Source: Torymus aiolomorphi | Lineage: Eukaryota; Arthropoda; Insecta; Hymenoptera; Torymidae | Direction: 5' to 3' | Length of the DNA stretch: 64,000 nt | Assembly: GCA_036365515.1 (NCBI GenBank) | Contig: CM070873.1 | Coordinates: forward strand, 226,191,876-226,255,875 | Shown here: positions 22,146-34,350 of the stretch, piece after piece | Layout: the number at the start of each line of letters is the position of its first letter | Numbering within the stretch: the first letter of the stretch is position 1 | The notes under the pieces: generated by a model | What the model saw: the letters and a program-made list of their open reading frames with translations, nothing else | Database searches by the model: none | What the model was told of the DNA's origin: nothing | Translations under genes and position numbers: made by a program

Positions 22146-24000
22146 AAACCGTTTATTGGATCCTCTTTGGTATATGATCCTGTAGGATCCATGTATGGTT
22201 TCTCGCAATGACATTCTCAAGAAAAAAAGAAATGCTCGATTGGAATAGGATATTAATAAAAGAACTGCATATGTTCATGAGAAGTGAATCTAGAACTATA
22301 TTTTACACTAATTAGTACGATACAGAGTGTTAAATTAAAGGAAAAGAATAAGGAATTGATGTTTTTTTAAAATCGTGGAAGTAATGCTGAATTTCAAACT
22401 CTCGATTGTTATAAAATTGTCTGGTAATTATCAATATAATTCTTAGTTTTTATGGGAAACCAAAGTGTGATGAACGTGTACTAGAGTACTCATTTAAAGT
22501 AAAATCCTGTGTACTATAAGCATCAGTTATCTTGTTAAAGGTACATGTAAACTATCTTTTAGTTAGATGATATTATAACAAGAGATGCAAAATAACTAAT
22601 ACTTTAACAATTATACTTGTAGCCAGCTTGTTCAGAACTCAGAATAATGCGTTCTATTAATGGTGTTACTCGCTTTTTATACAAAATATTAATTCAGAGC
22701 TGCTTGTAGGAAAATCTGAGATTCATATTTTATTGTTCCACTTTTTGACTAAACTTCCCATACACCATTCTTATAGTAATCACATAATCATTTATTTGAG
22801 TATCAACAATTTATTATCTAGTAAAAAACTCGAAGTGTTAATTAATTGTTTAAAGTTTATTCATTTTATGGCAACAATTTGAAAGTTATGACTTCTTTTG
22901 AGATTAGTAAATTTATAATGAGAAGTATAAATTATTGCAAATGATTAATGATCTTTATATGGCTTTATCGTAATAACAAAAAATAATAAAAATAAAACGT
23001 AATCTAAATAAAATATCAGAAATCAATCAGAAATAAAATAATTATTTTCATTATATCATTATTTTCAATGTTCTGATATATAAAATACAATCTTTATTTA
23101 TTTTGTTATCAAATTAATTCTTTATTTAATCGAATTATAAATAATTCATTAAAATTATCATCGAAAAATTAATAGATAATTACGTATAGCTTTTTGAAGA
23201 TTTTATATAAACTTTAAATTAAAAATTGAAAATAAAATATGTAAGTTACTCTTATATTGAATCAAATCCTCCAAAATTAGAAAAGAGTAATATTTATTAA
23301 ACTATCCCCAAATTGTAATATATCAAATCTAGAGATAATTGCCGTCCAATTTGAAAAGCAGATTTTGCGCTATTATGTCATCTAAATACTGTGTGAATAA
23401 GTTTCTACCCAGTAATGTAAAAAATTCACATTGAACTTCAAACTACCATTTGTGTCAATATATTAAAATGTTTACTTTGATTGAAATTATGTTTCAAAAA
23501 GAAACATCGAATTTCATTAAAAAAATAAAAAGTAATTACATGTATATTTCTTAAAATAAAATATAAGTTTTGTAAAATTACTGTGTATAGATTTATCAAA
23601 CATTTCAATAATACCTTAATTGGAAAATAGAACAATATATGTTTTTCATGAATTTGATAACTTTCCCTTATAAAAATGAAACATTTTATTCTAATATTTT
23701 TTCCACTAAAATACAATATAATTCTATACAAAATAACGTTCGACATTCAATTTATTAAATTGAAATCAGATATTTTATTGATTAATATAAACACTCATAT
23801 TTGTTAGCTCATTTGATATGGCAGATTATAGAAAGTTAATAAAAATAAAAATATTTGCAATTTTGATCAAAATCCTACGGCTTGTCTAATATATTCTCAT
23901 TAATCAAAAAGTACCATATCCTTCTGTAACTACTTCCCGTTAAATATTTACTATGTTAGACATACCCGCCAACTTCTGACACGCACTCCATCATTAAAAT
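22146..24000. other. AT-rich stretch without a gene
   Basis: Very AT-rich, with no recognisable feature. The 102-codon minus frame at 23438-23746 is Phe/Ile/Leu/Asn-rich, as expected of AT-rich noncoding DNA. Confidence 0.6.
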
Positions 24001-24502
24001 CACGCCTCGTCGGCAACTTTCACTTCAGAAAACGCCCTTAGCACATAGACACGTATATGCGCCTCTCTCAAAATATCAACAGCAATCAATCAATGGTGCT
24101 CGGAAATCGATAAGACGGGTGCGCATAATGCGTTTGCGTTAACGAAAATCCTAATACGTGTATATGTACGTGTGTTGTCTATGTTTGCATGTGGTGTATG
24201 ACGTTCGCCTCTCGTGATACCAAAGCGAGATTATACACACGGGAAGCTGGAATAGTAGTACGAAGAGGAGGAAGAGAAGGAGGAAAGAGCTTGTCGCGTC
24301 TGCTGCTGCCGTCGTTGCGTGCTGCCACCGAGACAGGCGGGCGCGGAAAGCCGGAAAGTTCAAAGGGATCATCGGGCGACGGAATAGATGTACGAGCGTA
24401 TAGCCTCTAATCTCAAAGGACAAAAGCTTCAATCGCGCGCACACAGCGACTCCCTATATATGTGGGAATAGAGATAGAGGAAGCGAACGAGCGAGGAGGA
24501 GA

Positions 24503-24505
<3 letters not shown>

Positions 24506-24535
<30 letters not shown>
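24506..24535. repeat. (GA)n microsatellite
   Basis: About 14 GA units. Confidence 0.9.
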
Positions 24536-24538
<3 letters not shown>

Positions 24539-25800
24539 GACAGTTCGATAATTAACGAAGTAGGTAATTATCGACTACCCCACAACGTCGGCAAGCATCT
24601 AGACCATCTCCCCGCGCACTGCTCTCCCTCTTTTAAGTCCGTAGAATCAAAGCGCGTGTATACGATCGATCTGATTCAATTTTGGATTCTCCCAGCCACA
24701 TCCTTTCATCGGAAGAAAGAGAATCGGTGAAGAGGAAGGGAGAGAAATGCACTCCCCTCGGCAAGCAACAGAGGGAGAGAAAGAGAAGACGCATCCGCAC
24801 GAACAAGGAAGTTGGACGGAAGTAGTTGCGGCAGTCTTCCTCTCCCTTCTACGATTCATTCGCAGGCATCGGCGCCATAATTAAAAGATCGATCCGATGC
24901 TTCGAGTATATACATATATAGTCGGAAGTCAGCGAGCGCAGTTTTCCCTGTTCCTGGAAGGTGTGGCGGCGCACTGCATTCATCCTGGTGCGAGCGGATT
25001 ACACTAACTTCTTACTGGCTCTTGTTTCTGACAGGCTTCGTCGGGCGGCGGCGACGACGCGCCACAAGAAGTGCCTAGTCTTCTCCTCTCCCCGACCTCT
25101 CCTCTTCCTTCTCCCTCGTCCCCGCGCGAGTTCTCGTGCGCGAGCGAGCGTCTAATTGACGTTGCCTCTTTGTTTTCTTTCCGCGTAATCTACAGCAACG
25201 GGCGAACGCTCGGTTATTTATTCGCCCTCCTCTCTTTATTTTCCCTCCGGGCAAGAGAGAACGTGCGCGCGGGATGGCGGCATGGGCATCCTCTCTTATC
25301 CGCTTTATTTCCACCATTTCTTATCTCTCCTTTCGCATACTTCCCCGGCAAGTTAGTCCTCTCTCTCACTCACCTTCTTCCTTCATCTTTTCCTCTTGCG
25401 TTCTATTTTCGTCCCTTTTCGCAAAAGCTTTTCTCACTTTCCCTCCTATTACGTGGCTTGCGCTGGTCGGCTCCCTCTGACTCACGCTCTCTGTCTCTCT
25501 TTTCAAGTTCATCCCCCATACCAGTGTGTCCTGTCTATCTCTTCCTCTCTCTCGCCAACTCTATACACGCCCCGGTCGCGGTAGTACACTTTCCAACGAC
25601 GCCGGCTGCACCCCTTTTAACTCTTCCTCTCTCTCTCTCTGACTCTCTCCTCCTTCGTCGTTCTCTCGCTTCGTTCGCCCTCTCGCTCCCTCTAAACGTC
25701 GGATGACGCGACGCGAGACGACGAGATGTTTCCAACTTCCGACGCGCGCTGGTGTGCGGTGTGCTGCACGCCCCGCTTCTCGCTCTTTCTCTTCGCTATA

Positions 25801-25803
<3 letters not shown>

Positions 25804-25832
<29 letters not shown>
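25804..25832. repeat. (TA)n microsatellite
   Basis: About 14 TA units, followed by ACATATATACAT. Confidence 0.92.
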
Positions 25833-25838
<6 letters not shown>

Positions 25839-25903
25839 TACATCGCGCCCGCGGAGTAAGTAACCGCAATCTCCGAGTCGCGACTCGTGTCTTCCTCTCC
25901 CCC

Positions 25904-25922
25904 GCCGTCGTCGTCGTCGTCC
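25904..25922. repeat. (GTC)n trinucleotide tract
   Basis: Six GTC units in the CpG-rich block. Confidence 0.85.
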
Positions 25923-26029
25923 TCTCCCTCTCGCGGCTGAGCGAAGCGCACGCGCGCGGAGTTGGCGACAGAAAATAATCCGCGGAATTATGCTGTATCT
26001 TGGGGGTGGAGACAGTGAAGGACAGAGAG

Positions 26030-26033
<4 letters not shown>

Positions 26034-26105
<72 letters not shown>
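26034..26105. repeat. (GA)n microsatellite (72 bp)
   Basis: About 36 uninterrupted GA units at the right edge of the CpG-rich block. Confidence 0.97.
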
Positions 26106-26106
<1 letters not shown>

Positions 26107-26689
26107 AGGATGGAAGAGGCCGTGGGACGCTTAAGTGGCAAGGGAGATGGATACATTGCTGGATGGGTAATCTTTATCAGCTTGGGGAATATAACTAACA
26201 AGCTGTCGCATTTGAATGTTCACCTATTATTGAATGAGTGCATATTATGTGCATTGAATTATAATGCAATGATAACGGTTTTTAATTTCGCAAGGAACTT
26301 TGCGAGTATTGCATATAGATTCAAACATATCTCTGACATAATATATTATAAAGAAGTTTTTTTGTACTAATTGCCCTTTTCAAGAAACAAAAAAAATTAG
26401 TCCCATAAAATTGAAAATTTTTTGTTATTTCAAGGGGTACCAAAAAGTTCAACCTCTCGGCAGCTGGACCAGTAGAATCCAAAAACTCTGTTTTAAAATA
26501 CATTGAAATCGGTATTTCTATAAAATATCGTTTTCACTCACAATTTCAATACAAGTTTTTTGTTATCAAACTCTGAAGTTTATTAGTATTTTATCAAACC
26601 ATGAAATGAAAACTGAATATGACAAATACAAGATTGTTGAATTCATACGTGAGAAACAGCAAAACATAAAACAACATAAAGAACTAAGT
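26106..26689. other. AT-rich stretch without a gene
   Basis: Nothing recognisable. Frames running out of the GA tract into this region are not accepted. Confidence 0.55.
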
Positions 26690-27747
26690 AAGATTTGGTG
26701 TGTGCCGGGCTATTTGACCCTGGTCAGTGAGGGGGCTTGAGGACAAGAACACAGGGACGCGCGTCCATTGCGCAAGTATGAATGCGTATATGACTGCGGA
26801 TCTCCGTATAGAGGGCTCTATAAAAGTGTGGGGATGGAATTGGAGAATGGCGAATCCCCTAATAAAAGTGAATGCTCTCAGAGTGAATGCTGGGTCTTCG
26901 TACTCGGAGAATGATGGTCATAAACTAATGGAGGAATCTTCGATATTAAACTCTCAGGCCTACGACCTACTCAATGGTAGTGCAAAACGAGAAAGTCTGG
27001 ATGGCTTGTGTTGTCCATACATGGGACATTTTTATTCCTCTCTAGGGATCCATCTGGATGAGAACCATCCATCTCCTAGCTATCCTACCAAATAATTCCT
27101 CTCTGAGTAGTAGTGCCGTATAGTGAGCAGATATAGTCATGCTGTACAGAGAGCTCTATTACCGAGGCCACCAGCGGCAGGAAGGAAGTACTCCGGTATC
27201 GACCATGGGCAGGGACGACCGCAAACGAAAGCCGAATAGTGAACCTAATCACCAACATAAATCACCCCTATTTTTCACAATAATACGTTGGAACGACAAA
27301 AAGTCTGAACTTTCTTCTTCACAAAGCACAGTAATAGCAGTACCGATGGAAATGAACTCGATGAAGCAGTTGAGGAATTATGAGACCAATCGAATAGAAT
27401 ACTGGAGATTACTAACCTCTACCAAAAGTCCTTCTGCCAAATTCCATAACTTCATTCCAGGGAACTGAAGCATATGGACTACCCTAAGGTACAGCGATGT
27501 CCTAACGCCATTTAGGATTGCGATTGTTCTGACTCCTATCCGGAGAGCCGTGTCTCAGGTACGAGCAAAGTAAATTGGTGCTGAAAGTTCTGGAAAGTGT
27601 GACTAACAAGTAACTAGAGGAGAACTACTTCCCGACCTTCCTGAAAATTGATATTATAGGAGAACACACGTGTGTGACTGCTAGATCAGGAAAACATGAA
27701 GTGGCTCGAGGAAAAAATAAAGGGATGGATGAAAGCCATGGAACAGC

Positions 27748-27976
27748 GCCAATCTCAGAGCTATTGAGATGAAAGATCTTCCGAAGCACGCCACGGTCAC
27801 AGTATCCGTATCCGTATCACAGATGCACGACACGGAACCACTTCTAAAAAGACTGCTCCCCACCCTAGAAGTGGATACCTGAAAGGTACTGGGATTTGGG
27901 GAGGTGTTCTCAAACGAAATGCCGAACAGAGCCGTCGAGTCGATCACTATGGAGGGAAGAGCGTGCAGACAGATGT
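27748..27976 (+). pseudogene. LINE ORF1-like fragment
   Basis: Reads EMKDLPKHATVTVSVSVSQM, then HDTEPLLKRLLPTLEVDT, a stop, and RAVESITMEGRAC. This resembles a block I associate with ORF1 or linker segments of insect APE-type LINEs (a LP-H--VTV pattern followed by a second strand-like segment). It rests on memory of pattern only. One stop interrupts the stretch. Confidence 0.4.
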
Positions 27977-28442
27977 AACCAAAATTGTCCCTTTTCTCTT
28001 TAGATTTGATGCACGTTTCGACGCCGTCTCTCATTGCGCGCTCATTCTCCTCGCTCTAACTCTCTTATTCTCTTTTTCTCGATTTTCGTTGCTAATGACA
28101 GAACGCAAACGTCGCTCCAACGGTCTCATAAGCTTGACCCGCAAAGACCCTGCTGCAATGCTGTTCGAGCAATGGCTTGCTTTTTAGTCAAGGGTCTGAG
28201 GTGAAACCGACCAGACACTGTAGACGAGACCTGGCGGCAGCAAATATGGCACATAAATGGCAAAAAAAAGCTGAGAGAGACGGTACCAGAAGGTGCCAAA
28301 CATTGTTATAACTCAGAGTTGCCCTACGGCAGAAGTAATATAACTAATACGATTCTGTGAAGCGAAACCATGGTATTTGATATTAGGATGCAATGCTAAA
28401 GCAAACCACCTTACGTAAGGAAGCTCGAGCACAATGCCAGAG

Positions 28443-28746
28443 AAGAAAAATTCTGGAAGTTTCTGACCACTGCCAAACTAGACTTCTTAAACTAAGGAAA
28501 TGAATCGATGTTTCGAAACGCGATTAGGGAATACGTCATTAACATTACCACAGCTTCGAGAAGTTGTGGCATGAGATCATAGGCTGGAGAGTTACAGCTG
28601 AGATCTCCATCATGGATCACAAACATATGGTCGTCGAAATCAAGGGACGAACCGCAGAAATAAGGCCCAGCAGAAACCCGAAAAAAATGAACTGGATTAC
28701 CTATTTATACAGAACTGCTGTTCAAGGTAAAATCTTTCTTATGTAG
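28443..28746 (+). pseudogene. LINE AP-endonuclease C-terminal fragment
   Basis: The first frame reads KFWKFLTTAKLDFLN, a stop, then GNESMFRNAIREYVINITTA. After one frame shift near 28565 it continues IIGWRVTAEISIMDHKHMVV and RNPKKMNW. This is the end of the APE-type endonuclease of LINEs: N-R/G-N-x-x-T-F, R-x-x-V-I-D-I-T, W-x-V, then S-D-H followed by RNPKKTDW. The catalytic SDH motif reads MDH here, and the D of V-I-D-I-T reads N. Either change would be expected to damage activity. Confidence 0.75.
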
Positions 28747-28812
28747 CTCAAGTAATTAGACTGAGCGCAATCACATAAGTATGAGTTGCGATAAAACAAA
28801 TAGCACATTCTG

Positions 28813-28992
28813 AACCTGCAGCAGAACTTCGAGATCATTTGGGACCTTAAACTGCACAAGCTAAGATGACTCTATGAAGCAATCATCAGGCCCAGACTGA
28901 CGTATGAAGTAAAGCAACCAGTATAGGTCAAGCCGGAGTGTAGGGAAAAAGGGAAGATGTTCCTGAATTAAATTAGGGCAGCATGCACTCTT
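28813..28992 (+). pseudogene. LINE reverse-transcriptase C-terminal fragment
   Basis: Reads NLQQNFEIIWDLKLHKLR, a stop, LYEAIIRPRLTYEVKQPV, a stop, then IRAACTL. This matches the thumb end of insect LINE reverse transcriptases (G-L-x-P, W-L-Y-x-A-I-I-R-P-x-L-T-Y-G, Q-R-A-A-C). Three stops lie in about 60 codons. Confidence 0.75.
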
Positions 28993-29292
28993 CACTACGT
29001 ATACATAGATATCGAAAAGCTATGTTTTATTATCAAAAGTAAGTTTGGAAAAAGTTGTACTTTTCTAAAACAAATTCACTCTCATCCCTGTTCTGTAATA
29101 TAATAGAATATTGTGTAACTAGTTCGCTACTAGAATCTATGTCGCACGAATTACACACAATATTTTTTATCATAAGTGCATGGACAATGCAAGTGAGGAC
29201 GTTTCTTTTCACCTTTTAGAGGTTAGACAGAGAAGACGCTGCGTATAATGCTCGAGAGTGCGTTATAGAAAAAAGACACGCAGTGTACAATT

Positions 29293-29355
29293 GGCGCACG
29301 CAAGACTTTCACGCAATATGTCCATTTAGCGCACGCAAGACCTTCACGCAATATG
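29293..29355. repeat. 35-bp direct repeat, 2 copies
   Basis: GCGCACGCAAGAC(T/C)TTCACG followed by CAATATG occurs at 29293-29320 and 29328-29355. Confidence 0.85.
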
Positions 29356-29389
29356 ACATTTTCCAAGCACGTGTGATAAAAAATTGGTT

Positions 29390-30330
29390 TAATGACGTTA
29401 AAATTTTGTGGAGATTAGAGTTTATATATTTATTGTATAAGTTCTTTCAGTAAAAGAATTGGTTCATGATTTTTAGAGATATTTAAGGTTAACATTTTTT
29501 TACGGTTTTTTCAAAATCCTAATTTCTCAATGACGGCTCCACGTATAAGCTTGAAATTTATAGACTATTCTGTATGCGATATAAGCAATACCTGTGTAAG
29601 ATTTCATCCAGATCATATGGTTAGTTTTTGTGATATTTGATATTTAAAATGTTTGTATTTCTGAAAATGACTTTTATACCACTCTAACCTCAAAATCACA
29701 ACTTTGGTATGATTTTTCGGCGCTCGTGGTATAAAATACCGTTCGAAACTAGTGCGTAAGTCGATTATTTAGCTGGTGTGACTTTTTCGCACTCGCTTCG
29801 CTCGTGCAAAAAGTCACACCAGCTAAATAATCGACTTCCCCACCCGTGTCGAAATGTACTATCTTTGTCGCACAATAACTGGAGTAAAATTGTTGTTTTA
29901 ATTGTTTTGAAATTTGGTGAAGATGTAGAGTTTGTATATTATTTATTATATGAGTTCTTGTGTTAAAGAATTCGTCTCGGAATTCGTTTATGAATTTCAG
30001 AGATATTTGAAATTAAAATTGTTTTAGTCCTCTTTTCATATCGTAATTTCTCGAGAACGGCTTTGTGTATACTAGAAAATGGAAATGACGCGCGCTACGC
30101 GCGCAAGTTGTTTGCTTCCTTTTGTTTTTTATTGAGGTTAATTTACAGTGTACTTCGCCGAAACATGGAATTAGCCAGTTTCGTTGGCCAGTTAGATGCC
30201 AAGAAATACATTTAACAATACTTTTAACTACAGTTCGATATTAAATTCTATCTTTTATAAATAGAATCATGAAATTTATAGACAATTTTGTGTGTGGTAT
30301 ATGTGTGAAATTTCATCAAGAATTATCATT
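29390..30330. repeat. Mosaic repeat with a diverged internal duplication
   Basis: Two related segments, about 29390-29610 and 29890-30090, share motifs in the same order: a TTTATATATTTATTGTATAAG-like stretch, GAGATATTT, and AATTTCTC-A-ACGGCT. A third echo (GAAATTTATAGACA, then TTTCATC-AG) lies near 30270. The GC-rich hairpin repeat sits between the two segments. A second short GC hairpin (ACGCGCGCTACGCGCGC) is near 30087. No coding capacity is seen. Confidence 0.55.
29674..29862 (+). repeat. 189-bp hairpin repeat, copy A
   Basis: A 189-bp unit starting TTATACCACTCTAACC and ending AATGTACTAT. Its centre (29758-29837) is an 80-bp palindrome with about 34-bp arms (AAGTCGATTATTTAGCTGGT and its complement) and a TCGCTTCGCTC loop. 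The same unit occurs in opposite orientation at 48593-48781 with only four differences by eye. Both copies match over exactly the same length, so the ends are defined. There are no terminal inverted repeats and no obvious target duplication. Confidence 0.85.
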
Positions 30331-30429
30331 TATTATACAGAATATTGTGAAGTAATAGGAATGTAGGAAAGAATGTAGGAATAGATGGTGTAGTGCATAT
30401 GTGTTAGTTGCGCTCCGAGCAGGTAGGTT

Positions 30430-31340
30430 TTTTTTATTATTGACATAATATCAGTGGCAGCTAATAAAGAATTTCAGAAACAAGAAAAAATGTGTAATTT
30501 TTGTAAATATTAATGAAGTTGTAAATCATTAAAAAAACATGCAGAATGAGTAAACATATTTTATATTTTAACTATATACATTGATTACATATAGAACATT
30601 TCATATAGAAGCGATAAATTAATTTGGAGCAAGCTACGTGTTAATAAATTGGCAGCAGTTTTTTAGATGTAGATATAAGGCTTCTAACTGTATTTTTTGC
30701 TTAACGTTATATAGCTAAGAAAATCTGAATTGGTTATCGCATGGATTTCAAAAAGTTTTGAATGTTTATATAAAATTTATTATGCGTTATCTATATTTGT
30801 GTCTACTTATTAAATGTTTTTAATCAGTTAAAGCCGGGATCTCGCAATTATATTTAGAAAGGCTTACTCGAATCCATTAATAATTTGTTACAATTATCAT
30901 TTTCTAAATATAACTCTACTGATTATATTCAACAATAACAAGCGTAAAAGATAATTTAAATAATCAAATTTTTAAGTAACTTAAAGTATTTACTTTCTAC
31001 AGCATTATCAAAACCTGCATTTTGAAGGATCACGGTATATTACTGTAAAACATAATATCATTATATAATTATTGCTCATTAGTATAACAAAATAATTAAT
31101 CTGAATCATAGATTAAAAATAATTAATAAACAATTGAATTAAACCAATTGAAATGGTTTAATTAAAGTCGTATCAAATGAAAAAATTTGAATTTAATGAA
31201 TTTTTCGTCGAAAATTAAACTACTCGAAAGTATATTTTTGCAATCTCAATCTAGAAGATAATCTGGAATATTCTGCTGCTCGGAAATGGATGCGCATCCA
31301 CGTTAAAAATAAGAGTGATGAAAAGACGGATTATATATAA
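30430..31340. other. AT-rich stretch without a gene
   Basis: Nothing recognisable. Confidence 0.6.
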
Positions 31341-32370
31341 TAAAGCTCTCGATGGGAGGAGAATCGAGCACGTGCGACCAGCGGAATGATTATGCACGCG
31401 CGCGGCTGAGAAAAAAGTCGAGGAGAGCTGTGAGAGGGATGGAGCGACATCTGCGATATATTCATGAAGCTCTGCACGGTGGAATTGAGTTTTTTTTTCT
31501 TTCGAGTCTCGTCCGCGCTCGTGTGCGCGCTCGTCCGTGTGTATATAGGTACGTTCCCCCTTTCCGCGCGCTCTCCTCTCCCAGAGTCAGGTTGATCGAA
31601 GTTTCCAGGTCGATTGAGCTACTTTCTTACGTAACTCAGTCTCATTTTGGAATACGCTCGAATTCATTTCGAGGCTCTGCTTTCGAATTCCGCGCCGAGC
31701 ACCTAAATGAAAAAGAAGTTGCGCGCGAGTGGCGCTCCTTGCACATCTATATATACCCGAAATAGCGAGAATTCCTCCTTTATTCGTCGACTTTTTTCTG
31801 CTTCTTTCTCGTCTACTTGTCCCCCCTTTTCTCTTTCCTCTTTCTCAGCCGCCCATCTCGTAGCCGGAGTGACGAAAGCTCGCGCTACCTGTGCGCGCCT
31901 GCCGAAGTTTGAATACTGCCGAGCGAAATAAACCCATAAAGGGTATTTTCTAAAAAGCCCCGAGGACGCTCGCGGGGGGCGGCAATCGCGGAGAACGCCG
32001 CTACCAAGTTCGAAGTTCAGAGAGGAAGAAGGCGATCTTCCTGCATGGGCAAGAAGAAGATAGAAAAAAGACAGGAGGCGAAGGCGGACGTTGAGCACCG
32101 CTTTACCGGAGAGCTCTCTCTCTTTCTCTCTCTCTTTCTCTCGCACGGCCGTAACATAAAAAGATATGTTCGTCTGGGGGGCTTGGACGGTGGTAGCGGC
32201 AAGGCAAGGCTTACCTCTCTTGCCGCGATAGAGCAGAGAGCAACGGAACGAAAAAAACACGGGCGTCGACAAGGTGAGAGCTCGAAGGTAAACTTGAATA
32301 ACTACCCCAGCAGGAGAAGAGTGATGGAGAAATTAGATGAATTTCCGGGAATGTGGTAGGAAGAAAAGGT
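31341..32370. other. CpG-rich block, function unknown
   Basis: GC-rich with CT-skewed (31790-31860, 32110-32145) and GA-skewed patches. Frames of 137, 189 and 104 codons overlap on both strands and are Arg/Ser/Leu-rich without motifs. Confidence 0.4.
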
Positions 32371-33540
32371 AAGTTTTTAACACTCAGAGAAAAGTCAACG
32401 TAATTTTGGCTAGAAGCTCTCGGAGACAGAATTTGCTGTGATTAAACAGAATTTGACAAATTCTAGTTGTTCAACGTAATTACCTGAAATTTCTCAGGAA
32501 TTCGCTAGTAATCATCGTTAAACTAGATTTCGTTGATTTTTTAGTATAACACGACTATTAAAATTCCGCTGTAATGGTCTCATTCTTCGTTTAATATTGT
32601 CTGGAAATCCCGACATTTCATTCTCATTCCTTATTTGAAATTCTAATATTTCTCTGTAAAACTTACGTATTTAAAGAATCAAAGAGAATTCATTTTAGAA
32701 TAAAAATGTTTCACAAAGAATTGAAAATGGATAAAGGAAAAACAATTTAAGGCCGCTGTATACTTTTATATTTTTGAAACAAACATCTTCTAAAACAAAA
32801 CAAAAATCTGTCAATATTGTATATAGAAGTGATATAACATAAGTAGACGGGATTTCTAATCAAAGGAACCAAAGTAGAAGTTTTTGTACCATTTTATGCA
32901 AAGATATAACATTTTCAACATTTTGGCTTTGTTGTAACTTTTCTTTATAACAATTGGTTGAATGATTGGTGAAACCAAGTTGTTACAGAGAGGATTTACA
33001 TGGTAACATTTATAAACTTATTCGTTGTAGTAACAATTCTACTTATAAGGACCTTCACAGGGTTTTGATCAGACTTAGACAGCCGTTTTCTGATAGCTGA
33101 AGTGAAGCTCAGTGCTCTTATTTTAAGCTTTTTACTTGATGAAAAGATCAAAATTTTAAAAAACCAATGTCGATATTGAGAATTGATAAAATATTTAAGT
33201 ATTTCATCATTCTACCAAGACTCAAAAATTGTATCTAATTATGCTCCCGAATAATAGATTAATCAAGATTTCAAATATTTTTGAATAACATTTTTTATTT
33301 AAACATTTTATATCATATAGTTTCTCAACTAAACTTTCGGGACATCACTTTTTACAAGTAGACATCAATGAATTCGTGTACACACCAATTAAAAAATGTT
33401 AATGTTTTTTTTATGAATTACGATATTTCTGCAAATGATTGCTGCTTCATCAACTTCTTTTCGAATTTTTATATTCAATATTTTCAATACAGAAGATACT
33501 CTGAAATAAACCAAAACAGAAAAAAAAACAAATTGAGCGA
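32371..33540. other. AT-rich stretch without a gene
   Basis: No recognisable feature. Confidence 0.6.
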
Positions 33541-34350
33541 GGCGTCCCGCCCACAGCCTGGGTACGTAAAAGAACACCAAGTAATAGGATGAGAGAAACG
33601 TTGACAGCAAAGACGCAGCATATCGAAACAGAAAATACGAGGGAGAGGGGGGGAGAGCATCGGGGAAGCACATACCTATAAATAAAACAAGAACTCAGCA
33701 CACGAAACATGTAGCGCAAAACTGGAAAAGGAGGAGGAAAGAAAGAGGAGAATGAAGTAAAAAATTGAATGATCGTATAGAGCGTGCAGCGAACATCGTG
33801 AGCAAGAGAGAGAGGGGGAGAAGAGAGCGCGTGCGCGAAAGGGCAACAGACAGAGATAGAGCAAGGTATGGAGAAATGAGGCGGTTTGAAACTGGAGAAT
33901 CCTATTTGGCGGAGCCACCCTGCTGGGATAACTAAGTCTTACCTTGCATGTGCCTTTTCGACTCTTACCCCAGAGCTTGCTCTTTCTCCCTCTCCCTCTC
34001 TCTCTTTCTCCCTCTCTCTCTCTCTCTCTCCTCTCTCTAGCTCTTTGTATCTCTCTAGGAATACGCTGTAGACTTTCAGGAAAAGAGGTATACCGCGACG
34101 TTGCAGAGGGCCAAGCAGCAGAAACAGCTAGGCTCTTGAGAATCCGCGAAACATTCTTGAGATGCACTTTGCCATAAATAATGGCCTGCAGGTATTTGCG
34201 GGCCGCCCGCTCTCCTTCGCGGTCGACTGTCGGACGTCGGTGGCAAAACGAGATTAGAGAAGAGAGAGATAGGAAGCGAAAAAAGGCAGGAGAACTCGGT
34301 CGAATGAGAATGGATATTTGTTTGCGTTACGCATGGGCCAGTTGTCATTG
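33541..34350. other. Purine/pyrimidine-skewed block
   Basis: Polypurine on the plus strand at 33570-33880, then polypyrimidine with an imperfect CT tract at 33985-34040. Open frames here (163 codons on the minus strand, 90 on the minus strand) are low complexity. Confidence 0.45.

Larger units (their letters stand above)
24001..26033. other. Large CpG-rich, CT-skewed block
   Basis: About 2 kb of GC-rich DNA. From 25070 to 25700 it is strongly pyrimidine-rich on the plus strand, giving the 211-codon Ser/Leu/Pro/Phe-rich frame at 25071-25706, which I do not accept as coding. It contains (GA)n, (TA)n and (GTC)n tracts listed separately. This is the best place in the window to look for a hidden promoter or untranslated exon. 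Confidence 0.4.
26690..29000 (+). pseudogene. Decayed APE-type LINE (Jockey/R1/Loa-like group)
   Basis: Fragments of a non-LTR retrotransposon occur in order on the plus strand: a less certain ORF1-like part (to about 27976), the end of an AP-type endonuclease (28443-28746) and the extreme end of the reverse transcriptase (28813-28992). Nearly all of the reverse transcriptase is missing between the last two, so the copy has a large internal deletion as well as many stops. The open stretches at 26727-27095 and 27139-27468 lie in the expected 5' part but I do not recognise them. The segment 27980-28190 is CT-rich and may be unrelated. Clade assignment within the Jockey, R1 and Loa groups is not possible by eye. 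Confidence 0.7.

Noticed and set aside
25071..25706. 211-codon Ser/Leu/Pro/Phe-rich frame
   Set aside because: A pyrimidine-rich strand lacks stops by composition. There is no signal peptide-like start with a mature domain and no family resemblance.
29674..29862. Helitron terminus (hairpin near a CTRR end)
   Set aside because: The palindrome is central and far longer than a Helitron end hairpin, and no CTRR lies at the copy boundary.
31703..32272. 189-codon minus frame
   Set aside because: Low-complexity Ser/Arg/Glu composition in a CpG-rich block, with overlapping plus-strand frames equally open.
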